This document shows, piece by piece, positions 44,559 through 53,824 of a stretch of 64,000 bases of DNA. A program made the position numbers and the translations under genes. The stretch comes from Takakia lepidozioides (taxonomy: Eukaryota > Streptophyta > Takakiopsida > Takakiales > Takakiaceae), in the NCBI GenBank assembly GCA_030704615.1, contig CM060732.1:8370001-8434000 (forward strand). Direction: 5' to 3'. Numbering within the stretch: the stretch's first letter is position 1; the number at the start of each line of letters is the position of its first letter. The notes beneath the pieces were generated by a model. That model did no database searches, was not told the DNA's origin, and worked only from the letters and a program-made list of their open reading frames with translations.

Positions 44559-45058
44559 TCCCCGACGTGCTCCATCGCAGGCACATAGAGGTCGTCCTCA
44601 TCGTCATCATCAATTGCATATCTCCGTGTGGGGGGGGGGGCATGGACTCTATTGTTCCACTGCGTCTTGGGGGACCAGAGGGGCGGGCTGGTGGCTGTCG
44701 TCTTGCACGCTTTGGCTTCTCTCCCACAATCCTACATTGGACGCCCCATGGAAGGTGTTGTAAGCCCTAAACCAACCAGTAGTTCCCTGAGTGTAACATG
44801 ACAAAGAAAACATGATGGAGGAGATGACGAACTAATGCACCCCTCAACCCTAAAAGTGTAGCCACTTTCACGACCCGCAACATGCGGCGATCTCCCGCCC
44901 ACTCCACCATGTGAGCACAACCTACACTGCTCTCGCACTCATCTCATCTTCTTCATGGTTTCTTAGGAACTCACAAAGCTACCTACATTGCATGAAATCA
45001 AGCTCCGCAAGCTACAAACCTCTGCGGAAAGAGTGACTTTGATAGTTCAAAAGTGAAC
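44559..45058. other. Flank of the element, possible minus-strand exon
   Basis: On the minus strand 44620-44560 reads IDDDDEDDLYVPAMEHVG, which looks coding and would be interrupted by the LTR end. A G-run lies at 44629-44640. No family recognised. Confidence 0.35.
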
Positions 45059-45190
45059 TCATTGTGCTATGTCTGTCAACAGCTCCGCTTCAACCAGCTT
45101 GATGCGAGCAATGTTAGCTTCTCTTAGCCTCTCATAGTCGGTAATGGGTGCAGTGGCCGCATGCTTGACCATCGCATGAGCACATCGCCT
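45059..45190 (-). CDS. Unrecognised terminal exon (YERLREANIAR motif)
   Basis: The minus frame ends ITDYERLREANIARIKLVEA followed by ELLTDIAQ-stop. The Y-E-x-L-R-x-x-N-I-x-R pattern is common in plant transposon-associated and low-complexity ORFs. A possible AG acceptor precedes at about 45192. Function unknown. Confidence 0.3.
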   Translation of the reverse strand, partial: RRCAHAMVKHAATAPITDYERLREANIARIKLVEAELLTDIAQ

Positions 45191-45988
45191 CCCTAAACGC
45201 AGCACGACGATCAAGATGTACAGAGGGGGGGGGGGCGAGTGTGACAGGGGATAGGCGGAGAATGAGTTTGTGAGACCACAACCTGTGGAGGTTTGAGGAC
45301 ACCTACGCCACAACAAACAACCTGAAGAAAATGTTGTGTAGTTGCTCAGAGTGCCATGGTGGCAAGTGGCAGCTACGCAAGACAGTAAAGAATCACCTCC
45401 TCTTGCATCGTCGGGACCCGAACCTGAGGTACTCTATAGTTCCAGTACGCACTCCATACTTACTCCACATGCACTTCTGACCTGATGTCTCATTTTTTGA
45501 AATCACCGCCAGTCAGGAGCGCCATGATTGCCTAACAAAACACGTGTCTCACATATGTTGGCTGTGGGGCCGTGGGTAGTCATGGCCGTGACTACACTTT
45601 ATGCCGTTGGTAGTCCTAAGCACGGCTACACCTGTTCTCACGATCGCGTGACGTGTGTCCTAACCTCCACACATGCACCAAAACACTTCAAGTAAGTAGA
45701 TTAACGGGGGCGTTTCAATCCTAGATTAGTCTAACCTTGCGATTAGGGTTCGACGATGAACCTCAAAGACAACCTTGGATCCGCAAGGATAGGTATTGAT
45801 AATAGCCAAGCGCATTGTTGAACTGCTGAAGTGAATGAATCAAGCACAATTCCAATTTGCAAAAATGGCTTCGTTCCTAAACAATATTTGAACTGGCCCA
45901 AGGCATACCAGCTGACAACATTGACTTGTCATTTCGCGTTTATTGATGTATCTGCACTGCTGAGTCATGCTTCGGTGCTGCAAATTGC
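45191..45988. other. Non-coding stretch before the CACTA transposase relic
   Basis: A short G-run at 45227-45235. At 45560-45640, words such as gtagtcatggccgtgactac resemble the subterminal tagtcat repeats of the 19.2-kb CACTA element. Nothing else recognised. Confidence 0.4.
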
Positions 45989-46947
45989 AGGCTCACATTA
46001 TGTATGTTGAAGATTTGGACAGGGAGGAAGGACCGTCCAATCCTACACCTGAAACGAGGGGTGTGGGTGAACCTGACCAATAACAACTTTTACAACAAGA
46101 GATGCAACGTGCTTTGCAAGAGGCTTTTGAAACAACTGACAGAATCAGAAGGGACGTGACTTGTCAAACGAATGAAGATGAATTTAGCATTCCCCATGCA
46201 AGCACTGAGGAACCAGGCAATGCCACAAATTCAACTGGGTTGCACGACGGAGGTGGGATGGCGACGGAGGATGAGAGGCAACAATATGAGGGAGACTACG
46301 CCAAAATATTCAGTGAGTCACATATTCCTTTGTATGAAGGGTGTCATCATAGTTGATTGACAGCATCTTTGATGCTGCTGAATTGTTGCACGACCCACAA
46401 GTGTACAAATGCGTTTGTGAATGAGCTCATGTCATTACTGAAGGATTCATTTTTGCCTAAAGAGAATGTGTTACCGAAATCACATTATGAGGCAAAAACA
46501 ATGATCGTCAGGATGGGGCTAGCATACAAACAGATTCATGCCTGCGAACAGGGTTGTGTATTGTTCCGTGGAGAGCTTGAAAAAACGGAGATTTGCCCAA
46601 AGTGCCAAACTGGAAGGTATTTTGCAGGTCGTGGGAAGGTGCCTAAGAAAGTTTTGCGGCACTTCCCTCTCATACCCAGGTTGAAACGAATGTTTAGAGT
46701 GAAATCGGTGGCAGAGCTCATGAGTTGGCATATCAATCACAAAAGCAAGGATGGGCTCGTTCGTCATGCTGCAGACAGCAAAGCCTGGTCGCACATTGAA
46801 AACACTTGGCCGGAGTTCGCATCAGATCCACGAAACCTGCATCTTGGTTTGGCATTGGATGGGGTGAATCCTTATGGCGCAAAATCTACGAGTTGGTCAA
46901 CGTGGCCCATCCTACTACTCTACTTCTACACAGGCAGGGATAGCTGA
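45989..46947 (+). pseudogene. CACTA (En/Spm) transposase, Tnp2-type, truncated
   Basis: After an AG acceptor (aaattgcag, 45981-45989) the frame reads AHIMYVEDLDREEG and on to PLYEGC, with in-frame stops at about 46081 and 46354. The 46357-46947 part carries NELMSLLKDSFLPKENVLPK, HYEAKTMIVRMGLAYKQIHA, EICPKCQTGRYF, KVLRHFPLIPRLKRMF, MSWHINHKSKDGLVRH, AADSKAW and LGLALDGVNPYG. These are the successive landmarks of the Transposase_21 family. It stops abruptly where the shared 46929 repeat begins, so the C-terminal half is lost. Not functional. Confidence 0.88.
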
Positions 46948-47040
46948 AGGTCTAGATTCATCCAAGAGGACCGGGTTTCAAACATAAGATTACTACTGAT
47001 TCCCTGTGGACCAATGGCTACAAGAAATCTGCATGGGTAG
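46929..47040. repeat. Shared repeat, copy truncating the transposase
   Basis: gcagggatagctgaaggt, agattcatccaagagg and attccctgtgga.caatggc occur here and at 47466-47590. The first part also occurs at 18226-18300. It forms the 3' boundary of the transposase relic. Confidence 0.6.
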
Positions 47041-48069
47041 ATGGTCAACTGGAAACAGAAGCGGCAGCAGCACAATTGATAGAACAAGGCACTGCTAATG
47101 AAGGCACCTTCAACACATTTCAGCCTATTTTTCCCTGTTATCAGAGTCGTCCTTTAATTTTCATGTTGAATTCTGCAAGTTAGCTGGTTGAGTGAACCTT
47201 TGATAGTTTGGAGTGACTGACATGATACGGCCAATGTGACAACAGGAAAGTATTGAGAAACAGGTAACAGAGACGAGGAGAAGCTGTCATCAATGGTAGG
47301 ACAATCGAGGCAAAAAGGTGAACGCATGTGGGATTACAGAGAATAGCAGATGCAATTGAGCATAGGAACTAGTGTGATAAGCTGAGTTGGGTGTTTCCTA
47401 GAACAAATCTAGGTTGTCATTGTTAGCTGCTAGCAGCAAGGCAAGGATGAATGCATTATTTGTGGAGAGGCAGGATAGCTGAAGGTGCAGGGATAGAGTG
47501 TGGGTCCAGATTCATCCAAGAGGGCCAGATTTCAAGCTCAAGATTACCTATGATTCCCTGTGGATCAATAGCCACAAGAAACCTACATGGCTAAGTGAAT
47601 ATTTCTTCCGCCCTGATGATATCAACGTACTCAGAGCTAGGTGAAGAGACCCGAGCACCGACAACTGCAAGAACACCAGAAACCAACGGCGAAGTGGTTC
47701 TGTCGTCAACCAGCACAAGTACTCCCAAAGAGGCTCGTTCCACAGGCGAAGCAGACATGAGCAAGCCTTCAACCGTCTATGAATTGAGACCAGGCACTGG
47801 AACACCCACTACCACTTGATTATCAAAAACAGTATTTAGGTCAGTCAAAGCAACACAAAGCTCGAGCTTCACCAAAATAGAACCATCTTCCTCTCTTTCA
47901 CTGCATTAATCACAGGGAATCACTGAAGCCATTGCGAAGGTTAAGAATGCAAAGAGAGCAAAAGCAAAGTTCAACGAATGCTTGAAGCGCCGCCGTTGTA
48001 ACTTGAAATCAACCAAACGCAGAGCCCACTGTTCGTAAACCTCTGGTGATCAACGTAGAATTTGCTCAG
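47041..48069. other. Non-coding stretch with a second shared-repeat copy (47466-47605)
   Basis: 47466-47605 repeats the sequence of 46929-47040 with an extra atagagtgtgggtcc block like the 18-kb copy. The remainder shows no gene. An open plus stretch 47595-47819 is Thr-rich and not recognised. Confidence 0.5.
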
Positions 48070-48237
48070 TGTCACGGAGATAGCCCAGAGGAACTTACTA
48101 CGAGTAAATACCAGAAGTTACCAAATTATCAAGTTACCAAAAGTTACCATGATTTATCATAAGTTACCATTAGTTATCAAGTTATCGGAAGTAACTACCA
48201 AATTACTGAGAGTAACTCAGGAAACAGCTCAGGAAGC

Positions 48238-48392
48238 ATCCTGGTGGAGGAAGCTTCTCAAGAGACTTCCCTTGGTTGATGAAGCTTCTCAGGAGACTTC
48301 CTTCGGTCGAGGAAGCTTCTCATGAGACTTCCCTTGGTCAAGGAAGCTTCTCAAGAGATTTCCCTTGGCTGGGGAAGCTTCTTATGAAACTT
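48238..48392. promoter_or_regulatory. Five GAAGCTTC heat-shock-element-like palindromes at exact 31-bp spacing
   Basis: GAAGCTTC begins at 48250, 48281, 48312, 48343 and 48374. Each is embedded in a 31-bp unit of the type ggaagcttctcaagagactt plus cccttggt. GAAnnTTC is the core of plant heat shock elements. The third block (AAG or AGG in place of GAA) is imperfect. The array ends 24 bp before the TATA box. Exact spacing of about three helical turns places all sites on one face of the DNA. Confidence 0.7.
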
Positions 48393-48404
48393 CCTAGTAG
48401 CCAG

Positions 48405-48412
48405 TATATATA
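48405..48412 (+). promoter_or_regulatory. TATA box of the gypsy-2 LTR
   Basis: TATATATA followed by ggagg. A CA initiator at 48435-48436 lies about 31 bp downstream of its first T, the normal plant distance. Confidence 0.65.
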
Positions 48413-48415
48413 GGA

Positions 48416-48444
48416 GGCGAGACTAGACACTCTTCAGTCTCGCC
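48416..48444 (+). promoter_or_regulatory. Hairpin at the predicted transcript start
   Basis: GGCGAGACT (48416-48424) and AGTCTCGCC (48436-48444) are perfect complements with an 11-nt loop. The right arm begins at the predicted +1. Confidence 0.65.
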
Positions 48445-48715
48445 AACACAAGTTCAAGCTACTATTGTTTCCAGTCCCAGTACTCCAGTCCAGCTGAGCT
48501 TGGAGCAATTGGCAAGTTTTTCCCAGAGTTTGAGAGCATGGAGTGAAGGTGATCGCACTAGTCCAGTTTCCAGTATCTGGTACTCCAGTCGAGTTTCCAG
48601 CATTCCAGTATTCAAGTCGAATTCCAGTATCTTGTACTCTTATCCATTGTTATAAAATCATCTTGATTATTTTTATCCATCATGCATTCGGCCACGCCGA
48701 CCTTGACTTCTTGTC

Positions 48716-49439
48716 GAGAGCTCTTATTCTGTCAGTTACCAACGCAATTCCATCAGTGCCGAAGGTCAACGAAGGTGAACAAGAACATTTCAATCTGCCC
48801 AACGAACCTGCCCGTAAAAAAATAAAGTTTAGAGTTTGAAATTGAATAAAAGATCACGTTCCAAAAAACGAAAAGTACCTTGTACAAGGACAGAAGAGCT
48901 ACCTTCGTTCAACTTAGGTCCAACAAATATATATATTTTTCACCAGCATCATTGGACATTTCCGTAGCATACGATAATCCAAGCTAGAGATTAAAACAGC
49001 TAAAAAACATGCAAAATTCTTCCACATTAGAAGTCCATATCTCATGTTGGTTTTTTTTTTTTTTTTTTTTTTTTCCCCAACATTCATTTATTTCGTTTTT
49101 ACCTTTATGTTCTCCCGCTCAGCCTCCACCTTCGGCAGCCAAAGGTGCATGTCAGTACAATGTTGGTTTTTTTTTTTTTTTTTTCATTTTTTTTTCGACA
49201 TCCATTTATTTCGATTTTACCTTTATGTTCTTCCGCTCAGCCTCCACCTTCGGCAGCCAAAGGTGGCATGTCAGTACAATTCCGTGTCATTTTTCATTAT
49301 TGTTTCTCACAAATCCAAGCATACAATTACGGGCAGCCTGAGAAAAAATTATATGTTGTCATGTGGCCGCCGTTTGCGCATCCACGTCACACTGATGGCT
49401 GATGATTGATGGCTGATAGCTAATAGAATAGCAAACCCC
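48716..49439. mobile_element. MULE-like MITE, copy 2, with perfect 9-bp target duplication
   Basis: It starts GAGAGCTCTTATTCTGTCAG, ends AATAGAATAGCAAACCCC, and is flanked by CTTCTTGTC on both sides (48707-48715, 49440-49448). The termini align without gaps as an imperfect inverted repeat (about 15 of 25). A 9-bp duplication is typical of Mutator-like elements. It carries a duplicated internal block (cagcctccaccttcggcagc at about 49121 and 49238) and T-runs that copy 1 (22971-23602) has only once. Confidence 0.8.
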
Positions 49440-49511
49440 CTTCTTGTCTAGTCTTGTACCTCTAAGTCTGATCTCTTGTTTGTATTCAGTCATGCCCTCG
49501 TCCTTGACAGT

Positions 49512-49527
49512 TTGGCGAGACTGAAGG
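49512..49527 (+). promoter_or_regulatory. Primer-binding-site position, complementary to the LTR transcript start
   Basis: TTGGCGAGACTGAAGG lies two bases after the LTR end. Its first 14 bases (TTGGCGAGACTGAA) are the exact reverse complement of 48433-48446. Its first 11 are the complement of the predicted mRNA nucleotides +1 to +11. Confidence 0.6.
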
Positions 49528-49547
49528 TTGTTCTTTAGTTAATTAAG

Positions 49548-50310
49548 ATGGAAGGCACATTTGCGGAACTGGTCTCCACCTTGCAGAGTCTCCAGCTCCA
49601 GATGCAAGAACTTCGTACCTCTAATGCCCAACTACAAGCTAATCAGTCTCAAGATCTTGACAACGCTCTCAACAATTGGCAACAACAAATTTCAGAGTTG
49701 AAGGAGTCGAACAATGGATCTTCAACCATACGAGTCCCTACTGCAACAACTCCTACTGCAACGGTTCCTCCAAATCTTCAACAGATTACAAGGGTACCAA
49801 AGATCAGCATGCCTGAGAAATTTGATAGCACGAAATCAAGATTTTGCGATTTTGTTCAACAAGTACGATTGTTCCTACGACTACATCCACAACGCTACCC
49901 CGATCAAGGTATTCAAGTGGGATTCGTGGGCACCCTTCTATCAGGCACTGCCCTATCTTAGTTTGCATCGCTATTAGAAAAAATTTCACATTTAATATAC
50001 AATTTTGAAGCGTTCTTGTTCGAGTTCACTGCAACGTTTGGAGAGAATGATAGAGAGAGAGTTGCAGAGACAAAGATGCGAAATCTTCGACAATGAGCAT
50101 GTCCTGCTTCCGTTTATTCTGCCGAATTTCGACAACTTGCGTGCGACCTCGATTGGAATGAGAAGAGTCTCATTAGTGGGCTAAAAGATGATGTAAAAGA
50201 TTTGTTGCTGACAATGTCAAACGTGAGTACACTGAGCGAATTCATCATTCAAGTCATTGCATGCGATAATCGCTTGTTCGAAAGACGTCAAGAGAAGTAC
50301 CGGAACTGTG
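49548..50310 (+). pseudogene. gag of gypsy element 2
   Basis: An ATG-started frame (MEGTFAELVSTLQSLQLQMQ) with a coiled-coil start. It reads RVPKISMPEKFDSTKSRFCDF, VQQVRLFLRLHPQRYP and FVGTLLSGTALS, then a stop. The capsid continues as FEAFLFEFTATFGENDRERV, STLSEFIIQVIACDNRLFER after frame breaks. This is a typical chromovirus-type gag. Confidence 0.8.
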
Positions 50311-50317
50311 AAGCAAT

Positions 50318-50582
50318 GTGCAGGGTCTGAAGGTAGAAAGAGACATTTTTTTGGTGAGGAATTTGTGGTGTCCAGCCACATGGTCTCTACTGTGACTGGA
50401 CATCTTCGTTTTTCGACCCTATAGTATCCAAGACTCAGCCTGGAATTTTGTGTAGTTCTCATTCACAATTTGCTCTTCTTCTTCGTAATAGAGACATAAT
50501 CCATTCGAGCGTCGTCTTTGTTTTTCTTGTGGTGTCAATGGCTTGAATCGGACAACATCAATCTGCATAGGATCACTACCGG
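50318..50582 (-). pseudogene. Inverted internal segment: nucleocapsid region of gypsy element 2
   Basis: On the minus strand SDPMQIDVVRFKPLTPQEKQ followed by a C/Y-rich CLYY stretch is the conserved gag nucleocapsid-start sequence of Ty3/gypsy elements. The gag before it and the protease after it are on the plus strand. So about 265 bp are inverted within the element. The zinc knuckle itself is degenerate. Confidence 0.7.
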
Positions 50583-50891
50583 ATGTCTGATGGATTGTTG
50601 TGTGAAACACTTTTGGACTCAGGGGCTTCAGCACGTTTTATTGATAAAAACTTTGCGAAACAACACAATTTAACGCTCGTAAAGAAGAAATTTTTGGCCC
50701 CCGTTGAACTCATCGATGGACGATCGTTAGCATCAGGAAACGTTGACCATGAAACTCGACCCCTTGAAGTGAAGCTTAAAAATCAAGCATCACAAATTGT
50801 TTTCAACGTCATCCAGTCTCCAACGAATCATGTGATCCTTGGACTTCCCTGGTTTGTACTTCATAATCCTGACATCGATTGGCGATCGTGA
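50583..50891 (+). pseudogene. Aspartic protease of gypsy element 2
   Basis: CETLLDSGASARFIDKNFAK has the DSG catalytic motif. NHVILGLPWFVLHNPDIDW is the conserved C-terminal part of Ty3/gypsy proteases (ILG, LPW, NP.IDW). Confidence 0.85.
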
Positions 50892-51099
50892 AAAATTTCG
50901 GCAAGACAAAAATGCAAAAGTACCAAGGGTATCCAACCCATGTTTCTTGGAGCTAGAGCCTTCATGAGAGCTACAAAGAAAGACACGACATTTGCATTTT
51001 ATGCGACTCCGATCAACACCACAACAGACCAAGGTACTTTGACATTACCCACTCAATATCAAGATTTTAAGGATGTCTTCGAGAAGAAAAATGCAGACA

Positions 51100-51760
51100 T
51101 ATTGCCAGAACATTGACCTTATGATTGTGCAATCGAGTTGCAATAAGGAGCCCAACCACCATTTGGCCTAATCTACAATTTATCTCAGACGGAGTTGGCT
51201 GCTTTACGCGAATACATTGATGAAAATTTGTCAAAGAATTTCATTCGACATTCAAAATCACCCGCGGGAGCACATATCTTATTTGTGAAGAAGAAGGACG
51301 GATCGTTACACATGTGTGTAGATTATTGTGGGCTCAACAAAGTCACTATAAAAAATCGTTACCTACTACCACTGATTTCCGGACTCCTCGAACAACTTGG
51401 ACGAGCAAATTTTTTCACAAAGATCGACTTGAGATGAGCTTACAACCTTGTACGAATAAAAGAAGGAGACAAATGGAAGACAACTTTTCGCACAAGGTAC
51501 AAACATTTCGAATACAGTATTATGCCTTTCGGTCTTACAAATGCTCCAGCAATTTTCCAACATATAATAAATGACATCTTTCGAGAATTTTTAGATGACT
51601 TTGTAGTCGTCTACTTAGACGACATTTTGATATTTTCACAGAATGAAAGAAAACATGGTCGCCATGTACGCCTTGTCCTTGATAAATTGAGGGAAATAGG
51701 GTCATATGCCAAGTTGGCTTTTCCATCAATCTGAAGTCCAATTTTTGGGCTACATTATTT
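51100..51760 (+). pseudogene. Reverse transcriptase of gypsy element 2
   Basis: [61 protein letters not shown], then after a stop [19 protein letters not shown] and [12 protein letters not shown] with the YLDD catalytic box (51612-51623). Several stops and shifts are present. Confidence 0.88.
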
Positions 51761-51777
51761 CCGATAAATGAGTCTTT

Positions 51778-52270
51778 ATGGATCAGAAGAAAATACAAAC
51801 CATCATCGAGTGGACTAAACCAACTTCGGTCCGAGATGTACAATGTTCTCTGGGGTTTGCAAATTTCTATAGAATCTTCATCAATGACTACTCCAAAATT
51901 GTTGCACCATTGACACGACTCACATGGAAAAACAAACTTGTATGGGACGAGAAGGCTGACCAGACATTTGAAAGGCTGAAGTAGGCATTTACAACGGCTC
52001 CAATTCTGGTACAAGAATGGGCTCTGGGAGCTGAGGTTATATGGACAATATTATGGATTTGAAGAAAAGGAGCATGTATGACTACAAGGTCACTGTCTAC
52101 ACCGATCACAAAAACCTCGAGTATTTTATGAGTGCTCGTGTTTTGAATCGACGTCAAGCAAGATGAAGTATGTCACAACAAGATTTGATTTTGTTATTAC
52201 CTACCGCCTCGGACATCTTCAAGGAAAACCAAATGCTCTTTCTCGACGATCGGATCTTGCGCCAAAAGAA
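51778..52270 (+). pseudogene. RT connection and RNase H remnant of gypsy element 2
   Basis: IQTIIEWTKPTSVRDVQCSL, GFANFYRIFINDYSKIVAPL and KADQTFERLK are the RT thumb/connection. RNase H is reduced: VTVYTDHKNLEYFM-like sequence is read near 52090-52130, but the DGS-type catalytic strand between is missing. Confidence 0.7.
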
Positions 52271-52306
52271 GGGGATGCAACTTTCGACCAATAGAAATCC
52301 ATCATC

Positions 52307-52706
52307 TTGAAACCAATAAATCTCCAATTGAATACGGTATCCATGTTCACCTATGACGATGCAACGATCATCAGGGAGATTCAGGAAGCACTGAAGAGCG
52401 ACCAATTTGCTACGACACTACGAAGTCAACTAAATCGACCTCGAGACAACCCACATGTTACAAACGACTTCGAATTTAAAGACGGTTTGCTTTATTTCAA
52501 GGGACTTCTCTATGTACCTCCGGGACGTACACAACTCCGGATTCTTCAAACACATCATGATTTTTCGGCTGCGGGACATTTTGGCCTCAATAAAACAATG
52601 GAATTGATATCCAGGGACTATTGGTGATCGCAAAATGTGGAAACTAGTGAAATAATTTATAAAATCTTGCGACACGTGTGCTAGAGTGAAGGGACCACGA
52701 CATCGA
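52307..52706 (+). pseudogene. Integrase N-terminus of gypsy element 2, cut off
   Basis: GLLYVPPGRTQLRILQTHHD, FSAAGHFGLNKTMELISRDY and SCDTCARVKGPRH are the HHCC zinc-binding region. The frame ends at about 52706, where sequence switches abruptly to the methyltransferase element copy 2. No catalytic core follows. Confidence 0.8.
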
Positions 52707-52719
52707 AGACATGGGAGAT

Positions 52720-53260
52720 GGTGCGGGTTTTGCGCCACTTACAGCTTCATCAAGCTGTATCTCCAGCATACATCTTGGAGAATGTGTCACTGTTGGGATT
52801 CTCGGGCCAGGGTGATGGCCAGGGTGCATCAAGTCCAGTCATGGCTTGGGTCAGCAGTGTTGCTGAATGCAGCTGCAGTTGGGTCACGGGTTCATCGTCC
52901 ACGGTTATGGTGGATTAACTTGATGTCACCTACACTGCTCAAGCGTGCATTTGATGGGGTGCAGCGGCCAACGATGACCGTTCTCCTTTGGCAGTGGTCA
53001 ACAAGGTGGGTCAATCACGAACAGCACTACCTACACTGCTCAGCTTTCCTGGATCACATACTTTTCGGGATAGTGGACTTGGCCTCTTGTGGGATGCTCA
53101 GTTGCAGCAGTTAGTGGGGCCTAATGGCGATGAGCGCGAGCGGGCTATGGGTTTTTTCACTGGGACCACGGCGGTGCCTTATCTTTCTGAGGCATCACGT
53201 CGTCAGGTGTTGGGGCAAGCAATGGATCTCAATTGGATTATCAGCTTGGCTATGGCTGAG
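52720..53260 (+). pseudogene. C-terminal part of the C5 methyltransferase, copy 2
   Basis: SPAYILENVSLLG (motif VI, Pro after ENV changed to Ser) in one frame. DSRARVMARVHQV, AVGSRVHRPRLWWINLM (motif VIII) in the next. ALPTLLSFPGSHTFRDSG, GDERERAMGF and SRRQVLGQAMDLN (motif X) in a third. About 40 codons present in copy 1 between QRPAHL and DDRSPLA are partly deleted. Confidence 0.85.
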
Positions 53261-53640
53261 CAGCCCAGAGTGCGGAGTACACTTCCCTCGATAATCTCTC
53301 TGCCTACCGAGATGATACAGGCAGCGAGTGGGGGCAAGCAGGTGAGGACCACGGGGTGCAGACATCCATGGCCCATGTGGGAGGTGCTCAAGGTTCAGAG
53401 GGAGTTGGCAGCCAAGGCGGCGGTGATGGATGAGGTTGGGGATTCGCCTCGGGTTGAGGAGGTCCTCAAGGATGAGATGATAGGGCAGGATGAGACATTG
53501 TCCCTGACTGAGCAAGCAGGGAGTACTGCTCAAGAGGTTGCGGCATAGCAACCACGGGACGCGTCTCTTACCTCTAAGTCTGCTGGACTTAAGGTTGCAG
53601 TTACAGAGGACAATTGGGAGCCTGACATTGGACCCATTGT

Positions 53641-53824
53641 CACTGGAGGAGAGAGACGACGTATACGGCGCTTCCTACAAAACCAAAGGGGGCAGGTATT
53701 GGGACTTAGGTAATGAAGTCTGGCAGGGGTTTACCACCTGGTATTTCTCACACGCTGAGACTGCCTCCCTGTGTCCAAAATGCTATCCAGGAAGCGCCGT
53801 ATACGTCGTCTCTCTCCTCCAGTG
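53641..53824. repeat. Perfect 36-bp inverted repeat around a 112-bp spacer
   Basis: 53641-53676 and 53789-53824 are exact reverse complements (cactggaggagagagacgac...). In copy 1 the left arm sequence occurs once (about 40566-40605) as ordinary polyprotein sequence. Here 148 bp containing an inverted copy of it replace part of the linker before RT. Confidence 0.85.

Larger units (their letters stand above)
48070..49509 (+). repeat. 5' LTR of gypsy element 2, split by a MULE-like MITE
   Basis: The proposed start is TGTCACGG at 48070 and the proposed end TTGACA at 49509, just before the primer-binding position and 39 bp before gag. Removing the MITE and one copy of its target duplication (48716-49448) leaves about 707 bp. 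It contains a (agttacca)-type AT repeat (48115-48215), the GAAGCTTC array, a TATA box and a short hairpin. The left border is by motif only, since no 3' LTR is present for comparison. Confidence 0.55.
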
